A DNA stretch of 64,000 bases from Mesostigma viride (Eukaryota; Streptophyta; Mesostigmatophyceae; Mesostigmatales; Mesostigmataceae): positions 61,001 through 125,000 of the forward strand of contig RPFO01001706.1 in NCBI GenBank assembly GCA_009746045.1, in the 5' to 3' direction. The notes under the pieces are model-generated. The model was not told where the DNA came from, did not search any database, and was given only the letters and a program-made list of their open reading frames with translations. Positions 43,879 to 56,132 of this stretch are shown in pieces. Position 1 is the first letter of the stretch; each line of letters opens with the position of its first letter. A program made the translations under genes and the position numbers.

Positions 43879-44139
43879 TCCCCTTCTAGTGACTACGATT
43901 AACCCCAACGCAAAAGTTTGGCGAACCGTGAGGCCCGAAAAGTGGCCCGTACGAAAACCGCGAGCGCAGGGCGGCCGATAGTCAGGGCGATTCGGAGATC
44001 CGCGGTGGCGCCCAATCGGAGCAGTTGCCCGAAAAGTGGCAAACTAGGCAGATCGAGTCTCACACGTTCTGAACGGGCTCTGAAACGGCAGTTACGTCCA
44101 GATCCGGTTCAGCACTTTTGCGGGCAGGTGGGAGGCCAG

Positions 44140-44165
44140 CCAATGACCGCGGCCAGATATAAATA
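44140..44165 (+). promoter_or_regulatory. Helitron promoter: CCAAT and TATA boxes (H3)
   Basis: CCAAT at 44140-44144 and TATAAATA at 44158-44165 are followed 14 bp later by ATGTCG. The same arrangement with TATAAATA is in H5 (55298-55323). H2 and H4 read ATAAAAATA at this spot. Confidence 0.5.
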
Positions 44166-44928
44166 CGGAACCCGGCACGATGTCGACTTCTTCGCGGGCG
44201 TCAAACTCTGTGTCGCGTTGCATCTCTAACGAAACATCCCATGCCTTGTGGCGATCAACTGCGGCTACTGGGCCCATCGCTAGGCCGAGAGCGCGCCGTT
44301 CTTTTTGGCCGTAGCGTTCAGTGCGTCAGGTCAACGGAGCGTTCAGAAATCGTCTAGAAACCGTGAAAAAAATGTTTCGAAACCGTGAAAATTTGGGCGT
44401 TACGGCCGTTTTGTTGTCCGCATTTCGTTCAGAAACCGTTTCACTGAGTTGTTCCGCATCACTTTTCGATTCAGACCGAAGTTATAGTCTGAACATGATG
44501 TGACTGATATTTATTCTAAAATTATACGGAAATTTTTAGTTGGAGGAGTGGAGAGTAGTATGATGCTTGCTGGACGAATTTCTGCCACATTCCGTACTTA
44601 CCAAGCAGGGAAAAATTGACTTGGGAGGATTTTCAAGTGGGTAGTACGCGGTGCTGGACCGCCTGGACGCGCCCAAGCAATCGAACGTGCATAAACCAGG
44701 ACTGCGAGGGGGAGAGGGGGCGACATGCTGCGACAGCACTTAATTTAATTTCCTGCTGGCTGGGGATGGCGGTCAACGCTGCCTGGAAAATTGGCGATGG
44801 ACAATGCGTGGGCATTGCTTTTAAAGCGTTCAATGTTCCATTTCGATGCGTACCTTTGAATTGTTTCTGATCTGGCTGGCCGTCGATGGGCAGTCTCGCG
44901 CGTGGGAGAGGTTCGGGGCGCTATGGCC

Positions 44929-47900
44929 TGCTGCGATAGCTAGCGACCTGGAAATGGAATGTCGTTGTAGATTTAGGTATTATACTATCGTGCTTCTTTG
45001 CTTGACGTCTTGGGTGCCTAGTGAAATCAGTTTGCTGTTCGTTGAAGGCGTGGGGTGTGGCCGACGAGTTTCTGTTGTCGTCACACAATATTGGAATGAA
45101 CGCTGGATTTGTTGCCATGGGACGTACGCTGGCGATGCCGATGGTGAGTCGTTTGTTTTGATGACCGGGCTAGTGCCTGCTCTCTTTCTGATGCGTTTCC
45201 ACGGTTGCGTTCTTTCCATGTCGCCGAATTCGCCTAGCGTAGCAAGACATAGCGTAGCAGGCGGCTGCGTTATAATTTCTTATCTGTACAGGACGCCATC
45301 TTCATCGTCCTTCGCATTTCCTGTGTGAGCGTCCGTTGCCAGAGGATCTGTGATGCTATTCTCCGGAATATAGTGGTCATGGAAAGCTCCTCTGGATGCT
45401 TGTCTGGTCACGAGTTTAGGGCGTCATTTACTGCTGTACTGGCTGACATTCATGGTGCTTTCTGCGTAAGATAATCTGCCTTGCTTCGCACGTGGATTTT
45501 CACTGGGATGAAGAGCGCGTCTGGTAACATGTTTACGTGGTGTATAAGGTGATCAATCAACCATTTGAACATAGAAGGTGTGACAGTAGAAGGTGTTTTA
45601 TATTTCTTCATCAAGCAAGTCAAAAGTAATCTCCACTGGCTTACAACCTGAATCTTGCTTTGCTGGGTCTGCTGTGTTTCTGTCTCATGGTGCAGGCTAT
45701 CCCCTTGGTTGACCAACCAGGTGATTTGTGGTGCCAGCGGGGCCATATTATTTTCTTCTCATTTTCCATCCATGGCATCGGACCGCATGGGCGGGCGGGA
45801 GGGCAGAGAGGGCAGGGCAGGCCAGGCCAGGCCAGGCCACGCAGGGGAGGCTGCAAGGGTATGGAGCACAGGTAGGCTGGCAGGCAAGGGACAAGGGGCA
45901 GGGGACATTGGGCATGAGCCATGAGGCTTGAGCTACGAGCCTTGGGGCATGGGGTTGGGGGAGGCGGGAAACAGACGGGCAGGCAGCCAGCCCGACATCC
46001 ACATAATTAGGGGCCAGACAGCAATCAGGGGCACCCCGGGCCCACTTATGCATGCCAGCCACCCCGCTCACCAACGTGCGAATGCCAGCCACCCGTGGCA
46101 CCCACGCACGCATGGCAGCCACCCCACAAAGCTAGGCACGCATGCCAGCCACCCCCTAAACCCACGCACGCATGCAAGCCACCCCCACACCCGCGCACGC
46201 ATGGCAGCCCCCCCCACACCCACGCATGCATGCCAGCCACCCCACAAACCCATGCACGCATGCCAGCCACCCCCACACCCACGCACGCATGCCAGCCACC
46301 CCACGAGCCCACGCATGCATGCCAGCCACCCCCCACATGCACGCATGGATGCCAGCCACCCCCCACATGCACGTGGATGCCAGCCACCCCCCACACCCAC
46401 GCACGCATGGCAGCCACCCCCCACACCCACGCACGCATGGCAGCCCACCCCACGAACCCAGGCACGCATGCCAGCCCCCCCCTAAACCCACGCACGCATG
46501 GCAGCCCACCCCCAAACCCAGGCACGCATGCCAGCCACCCCCACACCCACGCACGCATGCCAGCAACCCCCACACCCACGCACGGATGCCAGCCCCCCCA
46601 CAAACCCACGCATGCATGCCAGCCCCGCCCCAAACCCACGCACGCATGCCAGCCACCCCCACACCCACGCACGCATGTCAGCCCCCCCACACACCCACGC
46701 ATGCATGCCAGCCCCCCCCAAACCCACACACGCGTGCCAGCCCCCCCCACATGCACGCATGCATGGCAGCCCCCCCACAAACCCACTTATGCATGCCAGC
46801 CACCCCCGTCACCAAGGTACGCATGCCGTCCCCCCCCACACCCATGCACGCATGCCAGCCCGCCCCGCCCCACATGCGTGCATGGCAGCTCGCCCCCACA
46901 CCCACGCATGCATGGCAGCCCCCCCACAAACCCACGCATGCATGCCAGCCACCCCACAAACCTGTGCACGCATGCCAGCCACCCCCACACCCACGCACGA
47001 ATGCCAGCCCCCCCACAAACCCACGCATGCATGCCAGCCCCGCACCAAACCCACGCACGCATGCCAGCCACCCCCACACCTACGCACGCATGTCAGCCCC
47101 CCCACACACCCACGCATGCATGCCAGCCCCCCCCCAAACCCACACACGCGTGCCAGCCCCCCCCACATGCACGCATGCATGGAAGCCCCCCCACAAACCC
47201 ACTTATGCATGCCAGCCACCCCCGTCACCAAGGTACGCATGCCGTCCCCCCCCCCACCCATGCACGCATGCCAGCCCGCCCCGCCCCACATGCGTGCATG
47301 GCAGCTCCCCCACAAACCCACGCATGCATGCCAGCCACCCCACAAACCCATGCATGCATGCCAGCCACCCCCACACCCAGGCACGCATGCCAGCCACCCC
47401 ACGAGCCCACGCATGCATGCCAGCCACCCCCCACATGCGCGCATGGATGCCAGCCACCCCCCACATGCACGTGGCCTGCTGCGATAGCTAGCGACCTGGA
47501 AATGGAATGTCGTTGTAGATTTAGGTATTATACTATCGTGCTTCTTTGCTTGACGTCTTGGGTGCCTAGTGAAATCAGTTTGCTGTTCGTTGAAGGCGTG
47601 GGGTGTGGCCGACGAGTTTCTGTTGTCGTCACACAATATTGGAATGAACGCTGGATTTGTTGCCATGGGACGTACGCTGGCGATGCCGATGGTGAGTCGT
47701 TTGTTTTGATGACCGGGCTAGTGCCTGCTCTCTTTCTGATGCGTTTCCACGGTTGCGTTCTTTCCATGTCGCCGAATTCGCCTAGCGTAGCAAGACATAG
47801 CGTAGCAGGCGGCTGCGTTATAATTTCTTATCTGTACAGGACGCCATCTTCATCGTCCTTCGCATTTCCTGTGTGAGCGTCCGTTGCCAGAGGATCTGTG

Positions 47901-50023
47901 ATGCTATTCTCCGGAATATAGTGGTCATGGAAAGCTCCTCTGGATGCTTGTCTGGTCACGAGTTTAGGGCGTCATTTACTGCTGTACTGGCTGACATTCA
48001 TGGTGCTTTCTGCGTAAGATAATCTGCCTTGCTTCGCACGTGGATTTTCACTGGGATGAAGAGCGCGTCTGGTAACATGTTTACGTGGTGTATAAGGTGA
48101 TCAATCAACCATTTGAACATAGAAGGTGTGACAGTAGAAGGTGTTTTATATTTCTTCATCAAGCAAGTCAAAAGTAATCTCCACTGGCTTACAACCTGAA
48201 TCTTGCTTTGCTGGGTCTGCTGTGTTTCTGTCTCATGGTGCAGGCTATCCCCTTGGTTGACCAACCAGGTGATTTGTGGTGCCAGCGGGGCCATATTATT
48301 TTCTTCTCATTTTCCATCCATGGCATCGGACCGCATGGGCGGGCGGGAGGGCAGAGAGGGCAGGGCAGGCCAGGCCAGGCCAGGCCACGCAGGGGAGGCT
48401 GCAAGGGTATGGAGCACAGGTAGGCTGGCAGGCAAGGGACAAGGGGCAGGGGACATTGGGCATGAGCCATGAGGCTTGAGCTACGAGCCTTGGGGCATGG
48501 GGTTGGGGGAGGCGGGAAACAGACGGGCAGGCAGCCAGCCCGACATCCACATAATTAGGGGCCAGACAGCAATCAGGGGCACCCCGGGCCCACTTATGCA
48601 TGCCAGCCACCCCGCTCACCAACGTGCGAATGCCAGCCACCCGTGGCACCCACGCACGCATGGCAGCCACCCCACAAAGCTAGGCACGCATGCCAGCCAC
48701 CCCCTAAACCCACGCACGCATGCAAGCCACCCCCACACCCGCGCACGCATGGCAGCCCCCCCCACACCCACGCATGCATGCCAGCCACCCCACAAACCCA
48801 TGCACGCATGCCAGCCACCCCCACACCCACGCACGCATGCCAGCCACCCCACGAGCCCACGCATGCATGCCAGCCACCCCCCACATGCACGCATGGATGC
48901 CAGCCACCCCCCACATGCACGTGGATGCCAGCCACCCCCCACACCCACGCACGCATGGCAGCCACCCCCCACACCCACGCACGCATGGCAGCCCACCCCA
49001 CGAACCCAGGCACGCATGCCAGCCCCCCCCTAAACCCACGCACGCATGGCAGCCCACCCCCAAACCCAGGCACGCATGCCAGCCACCCCCACACCCACGC
49101 ACGCATGCCAGCAACCCCCACACCCACGCACGGATGCCAGCCCCCCCACAAACCCACGCATGCATGCCAGCCCCGCCCCAAACCCACGCACGCATGCCAG
49201 CCACCCCCACACCCACGCACGCATGTCAGCCCCCCCACACACCCACGCATGCATGCCAGCCCCCCCCCAAACCCACACACGCGTGCCAGCCCCCCCCCAC
49301 ATGCACGCATGCATGGCAGCCCCCCCACAAACCCACTTATGCATGCCAGCCACCCCCGTCACCAAGGTACGCATGCCGTCCCCCCCCACACCCATGCACG
49401 CATGCCAGCCCGCCCCGCCCCACATGCGTGCATGGCAGCTCGCCCCCACACCCACGCATGCATGGCAGCCCCCCCACAAACCCACGCATGCATGCCAGCC
49501 ACCCCACAAACCTGTGCACGCATGCCAGCCACCCCCACACCCACGCACGAATGCCAGCCCCCCACAAACCCACGCATGCATGCCAGCCCCGCACCAAACC
49601 CACGCACGCATGCCAGCCACCCCCACACCTACGCACGCATGTCAGCCCCCCCACACACCCACGCATGCATGCCAGCCCCCCCCAAACCCACACACGCGTG
49701 CCAGCCCCCCCCACATGCACGCATGCATGGCAGCCCCCCCACAAACCCACTTATGCATGCCAGCCACCCCCGTCACCAAGGTACGCATGCCGTCCCCCCC
49801 CCCACCCATGCACGCATGCCAGCCCGCCCCGCCCCACATGCGTGCATGGCAGCTCCCCCACAAACCCACGCATGCATGCCAGCCACCCCACAAACCCATG
49901 CATGCATGCCAGCCACCCCCACACCCAGGCACGCATGCCAGCCACCCCACGAGCCCACGCATGCATGCCAGCCACCCCCCACATGCGCGCATGGATGCCA
50001 GCCACCCCCCACATGCACGTGCA
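44929..50023 (+). repeat. 2548-bp tandem segmental duplication inside H3
   Basis: The two copies, 44929-47476 and 47477-50023, show no difference I can find over their unique parts (for example the stretch from TCGTTGTAGATTTAGG to the minisatellite). The second begins inside a minisatellite unit, joining CACGTG to GCCTGCTGCGATAGC. Near identity means it is very recent, or an assembly artefact. Confidence 0.85.
46043..47475 (+). repeat. 30-bp GCATGC minisatellite, H3 array 1
   Basis: The same unit as in H2, about 47 units, ending abruptly at the junction of the 2548-bp duplication. Confidence 0.92.
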
Positions 50024-50345
50024 TGCCAGCCACCCCCCACACCCACGCACGCATGGCAGCCACCCCACGAACCCAGGCACGCATGCCAGCCACCCCCACA
50101 CCCACGCACGCATGCCAGCCACCCCACGAACCCACGCATGCATGCCAGCCACCCCCCACATGCACGCATGGATGCCAGCCACCCCCCACATGCATGTGCA
50201 TGCCAGCCACCCCCCACACCCACATACGCATGCCAGCCACCCCCCACACCCACGCACGCATGGCAGCCCACCCCACGAACCCACGCACGCATGCCAGCCC
50301 CCCCCTAAACCCACGCATGCATGGCAGCTCCCCACCACACCCACG
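48591..50345 (+). repeat. 30-bp GCATGC minisatellite, H3 array 2
   Basis: A second copy of the array plus about 11 further units, then the shared tail from about 50346. The longest stop-free frame here exceeds 600 codons and is an artefact. Confidence 0.92.
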
Positions 50346-51879
50346 ACTGGATAGGGCTGGCCTGACGCGCCCCATGGTCGCGCACAAGGGCACTGTCGAG
50401 TCATGTACAAAACATTGTCTGCATGTAGTCATAGTGGGCATGACCGATGGTGCATGCGTTTACAAAGGATTGCCACTTGATGAATATTAATGAACGATGA
50501 ACATGGGAGTTTGCATGGAAGTGTTTGGTCGTTATGGCTGCCGCTTGCAAAAAGCGGTACCCACATTGTGTCCTGCATGGCATAGCTGCATTGTGAGCTT
50601 CAGTTGCTAGGAAGTAATGAGTAAGGAAATACTTGCATGCAATGAACGGCGACGTCTCACAATCTACGGTACTATTCGGACAGGGTTGATGTACTAGTAG
50701 TACGACGCGTGCTGGACGTGCCCGTGAGGGACGGAGCGTGGGATCGACGGTGCGGCGGGCCGGCGCGAGCGCGCGCGATGGGAAGCCCCCAAAGGAAGGC
50801 CGCCGAGCGTTCGCCCCCTGGCGTAGTAGGCCGGGCCGGTCGGCGGGCTCAACCCGGCGGGTCGAAGCTTTCGGCGGGGGCCTCAGGGCCCCTGGTGGCG
50901 TAGTGCGTCCGAATAAGTGGGGGGCCTTGGCCCCCCCACTAGTCCCCCTCTAGTGACTACGATTAACCCCAACGCAAAAGTTTGGCGAACCGTGAGGTCC
51001 GAAAAGTGGCCCGTACGAAAACCGCGAGCGCAGGGCGGCCGATAGTCAGGGCGATCCGGGGATCCGCGGTGCCGCCCAATCGGAGCAGTTGCCCGAAAAG
51101 TGGCAAACTAGGCAGATCGAGTCTCAGGAGTTCTGAACGGGGTCTGACACGGCAGTTATGTCCAGATCCGGTTCAGCACTTTTGCGGGCAGGTGGGAGGC
51201 CAGCCAATGGCCGCGGCCAGATAAAAATACGGAACCCGGCACGATGTCGGCTTCTTTGCGGCCGTCAAACTCTCGGTCGCGAACCAAACAACCCGCCCGC
51301 GGTTACAGGATGTGGGACGCAGAAGTACAAAAACTACGGAGTATCGAGCCCGCCGTCCTCAATTTTAGGAGCGTTCAGTGCGGCCAGTCGACGGCATGTC
51401 CAGAAAATATTTTGAAACCGTAACATTTTGGGCGTTAAGGCCGTTTTCCTGTCCGCATTTCGTTCAGAAAGCGTTTTACTGAGCGTTTCCGTATAACTTT
51501 TCGATTCAGACTGAAGTAATAGTCTGAACGTGATCTGAATGATATTTATTCTTAAATTATACGCAAATTTTTAGTTGGAGGAGTGGAGAGTAGTATGATG
51601 CTTGCTGGACGAATTTCTGCCACATTCCGTACTTACCAAGCTGGGAAAAAATGACTTGGGAGGATTTTCAAGTGGGTAGTACGCGGTGCTGGACCGCCTG
51701 GACGCGCCCAAGCAATCGAACGTGCAAAACCAGGACTGCGAGGGGGTGAGGGGGCGACATGCTGCGACAGCACTTAATTTAATGTCCTGCTGGCTGGGGA
51801 TGGCGGTCAACGCTGCCTGGAAAATTGGGGATGGACAATGCGTGGGCATTGCTTTTATAGCGTTCAATGTTCCATTTCG

Positions 51880-52790
51880 ATGCGTACCTTTGAATTGTTT
51901 CTGATCTGGCTGGACGTCGGTGGGCAGTCTCGTGCGTGGGAGAGATTCGGGGCGCTATGGCCTGCTGCGATAGCTAGCGACCTGGAAATGGAATGTCGTT
52001 GTAGATTTAGGTATTATGTTATCGTGCTTCTTTGCTTGACGTATTGGGTGCCTAGTGAAATCAGTTTGATGTTCGTGGAAGGCGTGGGTGTGGCCGACGA
52101 GTTTCTGTTGTCGTCACACAATCTTGGAATGAACGCTGGATTTGTTGCCACGGGACGTACGCTGGCGATGCCGATGGTGAGTCGTTTGTTTCGATGACCG
52201 GGCTAGTGCCTGCTCTCTTTCTGATGCGTTTCCTCGGTTGCGTTGTTTCCGTTGGGCCGAATTCACCTAGTCGCAGCGAAGACATAGCGTAGCAAGGGTC
52301 TGCGTTTCATTTTCTTAGCCGTGCAGGACGCCATCTTCATGGTCCTTCGGGTTTCCCGTGTCAACGTCCGTTGCCAGAGGATCTGTGATGATTTTTTCTG
52401 GAATATACTGGGCGGTGAAAGCCCCTGTGGATGCTTGCCTGGTCATGAGTTTAGGGCGTCATTTACTGCTGTACTCGCTGACATTCATGGTGCTTACTGC
52501 GTAAGATAATCTGCCTTGCTTCGCGCGTGGATTTTCACTGGGCTGAAGAGAGCGTCTGGTAACATGTTTACGTGGTGTATAAGGTGATCAATCAACCATT
52601 TGTTCATAGAACTGGTTGTCTCCTTGATAGAAGGTGTGACCGTAGAAGGTGTGTTATATTTCTTCATCAAGCAAGTCAAAAGTAATCTCCACTGGCTTAC
52701 AACCTGAATCTTGCTTTGCTGGGTCTGCTGTGTTTCTGTCTCATTGTGCAGGCTATCCCCTTGGTTGACCAACCAGGTGATTTGTGGTGC
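51880..52790 (+). CDS. Unknown spliced gene carried by H4 (best-preserved copy)
   Basis: Exon A, from ATG 51880 to about 52176 (MRTFELFLIWLDVGGQSR ... GRTLAMPM), is joined by GTGAGT-GTGCAG to exon B (52327-52500, DAIFMVLRVSRVNVRCQRIC ... HGAYC). A GTAAGA donor follows, then exon C from about 52753 (AIPLVDQPGDLWCQRG). Exon A is open in H2 and H4; exon B is open in H3 and H4. The intron before exon C carries the TIR footprint. No family recognised. Confidence 0.5.
52607..52632 (-). mobile_element. 16-bp TIR footprint with 5-bp target duplication
   Basis: CTGGTTGTCTCCTTGA (52612-52627) is the right tip of the 991-bp TIR element, flanked by TAGAA on both sides (52607-52611, 52628-52632). H2 and H3 have a single TAGAA at the matching place, which is the empty site. 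Confidence 0.82.
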
Positions 52791-53079
52791 CAGCGGGGCC
52801 ATATTATTTTCTTCTCATTTTCCATCCGTGGCAACGGACCGCATGGGCGGGCGGGAGGGCAGAGAGGGCAGGGCAGGCCAGGCCAGGCGAGGCAGGAAAG
52901 GCTGCAAGGGTATGCAGCACAGGTAGGCTGGCAGGCAAGGGCCATGGGGCATGAGCCATGGGGCTTGAGCTACGAGCCTTGCGGCATGGGGTTTGGGGAT
53001 GGGGCAAACAGGAGGGCAGGCAGCCAGCCACATCCACATGATTAGGGGCCAGACAGCAATCAGGGGCACCGCGGGCCCA

Positions 53080-54450
53080 CTTATGCATGCCAGGCACCCC
53101 ACCAACCCACGCACGCATGCCAGCCACCCCCATGCCCACGCACGCATGCCAGCCACCCCCCCCCCTTACACAAACCCACTTATGCATGCCAGCCACCCCC
53201 CACACCCACGTACGCATGCCAGCCACCCCCACACCCACGCACGCATGGCAGCCACCCCTCGAACCCAGGCACGCATGGCAGCCCCCCCCTAAACCCACGC
53301 ATGCATGGCAGCCCCCCACCACACCCACGCATGCATGCCACTCCCCCCCACACCCACGCACGCATGCCAGCCACCCCCCATACCCACGTACGCCCCCCCC
53401 ACACCCACGCACGCATGCCAGCCCCCCCCTCATGCACGCATGCATGCCAGCCACCCCGCAAACCCACGCATGGATGCCAGCCACCCCCACATGCATGCAT
53501 GCATGCCAGCCCCCCCCACACCCACGCACGCATGCCAGCCACCCCACGAGCCCACGCATGCATGCCAGCCACCCCCCACATGCACGCATGGATGCCAGCC
53601 ACCCCCCACACCCACGTACGCATGCCAGCCACCCCCCACACCCACGCACGCATGGCAGCCCACCCTACGAACCCAGGCACGCATGCCAGCCACCCCCTAA
53701 ACCCACGCACGCATGGCAGCCCACCCCCAAACCCAGGCACGCATGCCAGCCACCCCCACACCCACGCACTTATGTCAGCCCCCCACACACACACGCATGC
53801 ATGCCAGCCCCCCCCAAACCCACACACGCGTGCCAGCCCCCCCCACATGCACGCATGCATGCCAGCCACCCCACAAACCCACTTATGCATGCCAGCCACC
53901 CCCGTCACCAACGTACTCATGCCGTCCCCCCCACACACCCACGCATGCATGCCAGCCTGCCCCGCCCCACATGCGTGCATGGCAGCTCCCGCCCACACCC
54001 ATGCATGCATGCCAGCCACCCCACAAACCCATGCACGCATGCCAGCCACCCCCACACCCACGCACGCATGCCACGCCCCCCACAAACCCACGCATGCATC
54101 CCAGCCACCCCCCACATGCACGCATGCATGACAGCCACCCCCCACATGCACGTGCATGCTAGCCACCCCCCACACCCACATACGCATGCCAGCCACCCCC
54201 ACACCCACGCACGCATGGCAGCCACCCCACAAACCCACGCATGCATGCCAGCCACCCCCCACATGCACGCATGCATGCCAGCCACCCCCCGCATGCACGT
54301 GCATGCTAGCCACCCCCCACACCCACGTACGCATGCCAGCCACCCCCCACACCCACGCACGCACGGCAGCCACCCCCCACACCCACGCACGCATGCCAGC
54401 CACCCCCTAAACCCACGCATGCATGGCAGCTCCCCACCACACCCACGAAT
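53080..54450 (+). repeat. 30-bp GCATGC minisatellite, H4 array
   Basis: About 45 units in the same position as in H2 and H3, between gene and tail. Confidence 0.93.
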
Positions 54451-55297
54451 GGAGAGGGCTAGCCTGCCACGCCCCACGGTCGCGCACAAGGGCACTTTCG
54501 AGTCATGTACAAAACATTGTCTACATGAAGTCATAGTGGGCATGACCGAATTGGTGCATGTGTTTACAAAGGATTGCCACTCAATGAATAATAATGAATG
54601 ATGAACATGGGAGTTTGCATGGAAGTGTTTGGTCGTTATGGCTGCCGCTTGCCAAAAGCGTTGTGTCCTGCATGGCTTAGCTGCATTGTGAGTTCCAGTT
54701 GTTAGGAAGTACTGATTAAGGAAATACTTGCATGCAATGAACGGCGACGTCTCACGATGTACAGTACTATTCGGACTGGGTTGATGTACTAGTAGTACGA
54801 CGCGTGTTGGACGTGCCCGTGAGGGACGGAGCGTGGGATCGACGGTGCGGCGGGCCGGCGCGAGCGCGCGCGATGGGAAGCCCGCAAAGGAAGGCCGCCG
54901 AGCGTTCGCCCCCCAGCGTAGGGGCCGGGCCGGTCGGCGGGCTCAACCCGGCGGGTCGAAGCTTTCGGCGGGGGCCTCAGGGCCCCTGGTGGCGTAGTGC
55001 GTCCGAATAAGTGGGGGGCCTTGGCCCCCCCACTAGTCCCCCTCTAGTAACTACGATTAACCCCAACGAAAAGATTGGGCAAACCGTGAGGCCCGAAAAG
55101 TGGCCCGTACGAAAACCGCGAGCGCAGGGCGGCCGATAGTCAGGGCGATTCGGGGATCCGCGGTGGCGCCCAATCGGAGCAGTTGCCCGAAAAGTGGCAA
55201 ACTAGGGTGATCGAGTCTCAGGAGTTCTGAACGGGTGCTGAAACGGCAGTTATGTCCAGATCCGGTTCAGCAATTTTGCGGGCAGGTGGGAGGCCAG

Positions 55298-55323
55298 CCA
55301 ATGGCCGCGGCCAGATATAAATA
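55298..55323 (+). promoter_or_regulatory. Helitron promoter: CCAAT and TATA boxes (H5)
   Basis: CCAAT at 55298-55302 and TATAAATA at 55316-55323, followed by ATGTCG at 55338. About 790 bp separate it from the start codon of the multi-exon gene at 56133, so upstream non-coding or coding exons may exist. Confidence 0.5.
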
Positions 55324-56132
55324 CGGAACCCGGCACGATGTCGTCTTCTTTGCGGCCGTCAAACTCTCGGTCGCGAACCAAACAACCCGCCCGCGGTTAC
55401 AGGATGTGGGACGCAGAAGTACAAAAACTACGGAGTAACTACGGAGTACAGAACCCTCCGTCCCAAAGTTTTTTTGCGTTCAGTGCGGCAAGTAGACGGC
55501 ATGTCCAGAAAATATTTTGAAACCGTAAAACGTTGGGCGTTACGGCCGTTTTGTTGTCCGCATTTCGTTCAGTAACCGATTCACTGAGCGTTTACGTAGC
55601 AAATTTAGTCTGAACGTCATCTGACTGAGTTTTTGAATCTGACTTGAATTTCTGCGATACACTTGCGTAGCACTTCCTGATTTCCATTGTTCATGGATGA
55701 ATTTGTAGTAGATTCCGTACTGATTCTGAATTATCGCAGAGGAAGTCTGAATTCCACATTCCTGGAGCCTTGTGTGCTCGGACACACCAAGCCTGGCGTA
55801 TCGGGAGTAGTACATCGCGCCGTAATCCTGCGCCGTTCCGTTCAGCACGGCGACGAGAGCACATGGTAATTGCCGTTCGCTATGGTAATTGCGAAGTTAA
55901 TGCACTGGGCTGATGGCAGTGGCAAGCCTACGACCAAGTCACGCATTCTTGCTCCTGGCAGGTGATGGAAGAAATTCGTGGTTGCCAAATTGGGGTTGCC
56001 GAGTGCATAGCCGTGGTTTTTATACGATAAGGTTTTACATTTTCGACGAGTACGTGCCAGTTACGGATGTGAATAATGGGGATGTGTATGGAACCTGGTT
56101 GCGCATGCATGAGGCGTTTGATGTAAGCCGCC

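Larger units (their letters stand above)
43879..50942 (+). mobile_element. Helitron H3 (7064 bp) with an internal 2.5-kb duplication
   Basis: It starts TCCCCTTCTAGTGACTACG directly after the CTAG of H2 and ends with hairpin 50917-50939 and CTAG 50939-50942. It is longer than H2 and H4 because 44929-47476 is repeated at 47477-50023 (offset 2548). Its gene copy is exon A from 44846 with one extra G near 45052 that shifts the frame, exon B 45292 onward (DAIFIVLRISCVSVRCQRIC) open, and exon C near 45697. Confidence 0.75.
50943..55036 (+). mobile_element. Helitron H4 (4094 bp, both ends present)
   Basis: It starts TCCCCCTCTAGTGACTACG after the CTAG of H3 and ends with hairpin 55011-55033 and CTAG 55033-55036. 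The plan is the same as H2. It carries a 16-bp TIR tip with target duplication at 52607-52632 that H2 and H3 lack. Confidence 0.76.

Noticed and set aside
46095-50490. Very long open frames (400-600 codons) rich in His, Pro, Thr, Ala or Gly, Trp
   Set aside because: They cross the 30-bp minisatellite in every frame on both strands. The unit simply lacks stop codons and the frames have no start context or splice logic.
39500-55640. The recurring tail-plus-5' block (about 1.2 kb) read as long terminal repeats of a retroelement
   Set aside because: There are no terminal TG...CA ends, no gag or pol similarity between blocks, no primer-binding site, and the CTAG|TC junction with hairpin explains the repeats better as Helitron termini.
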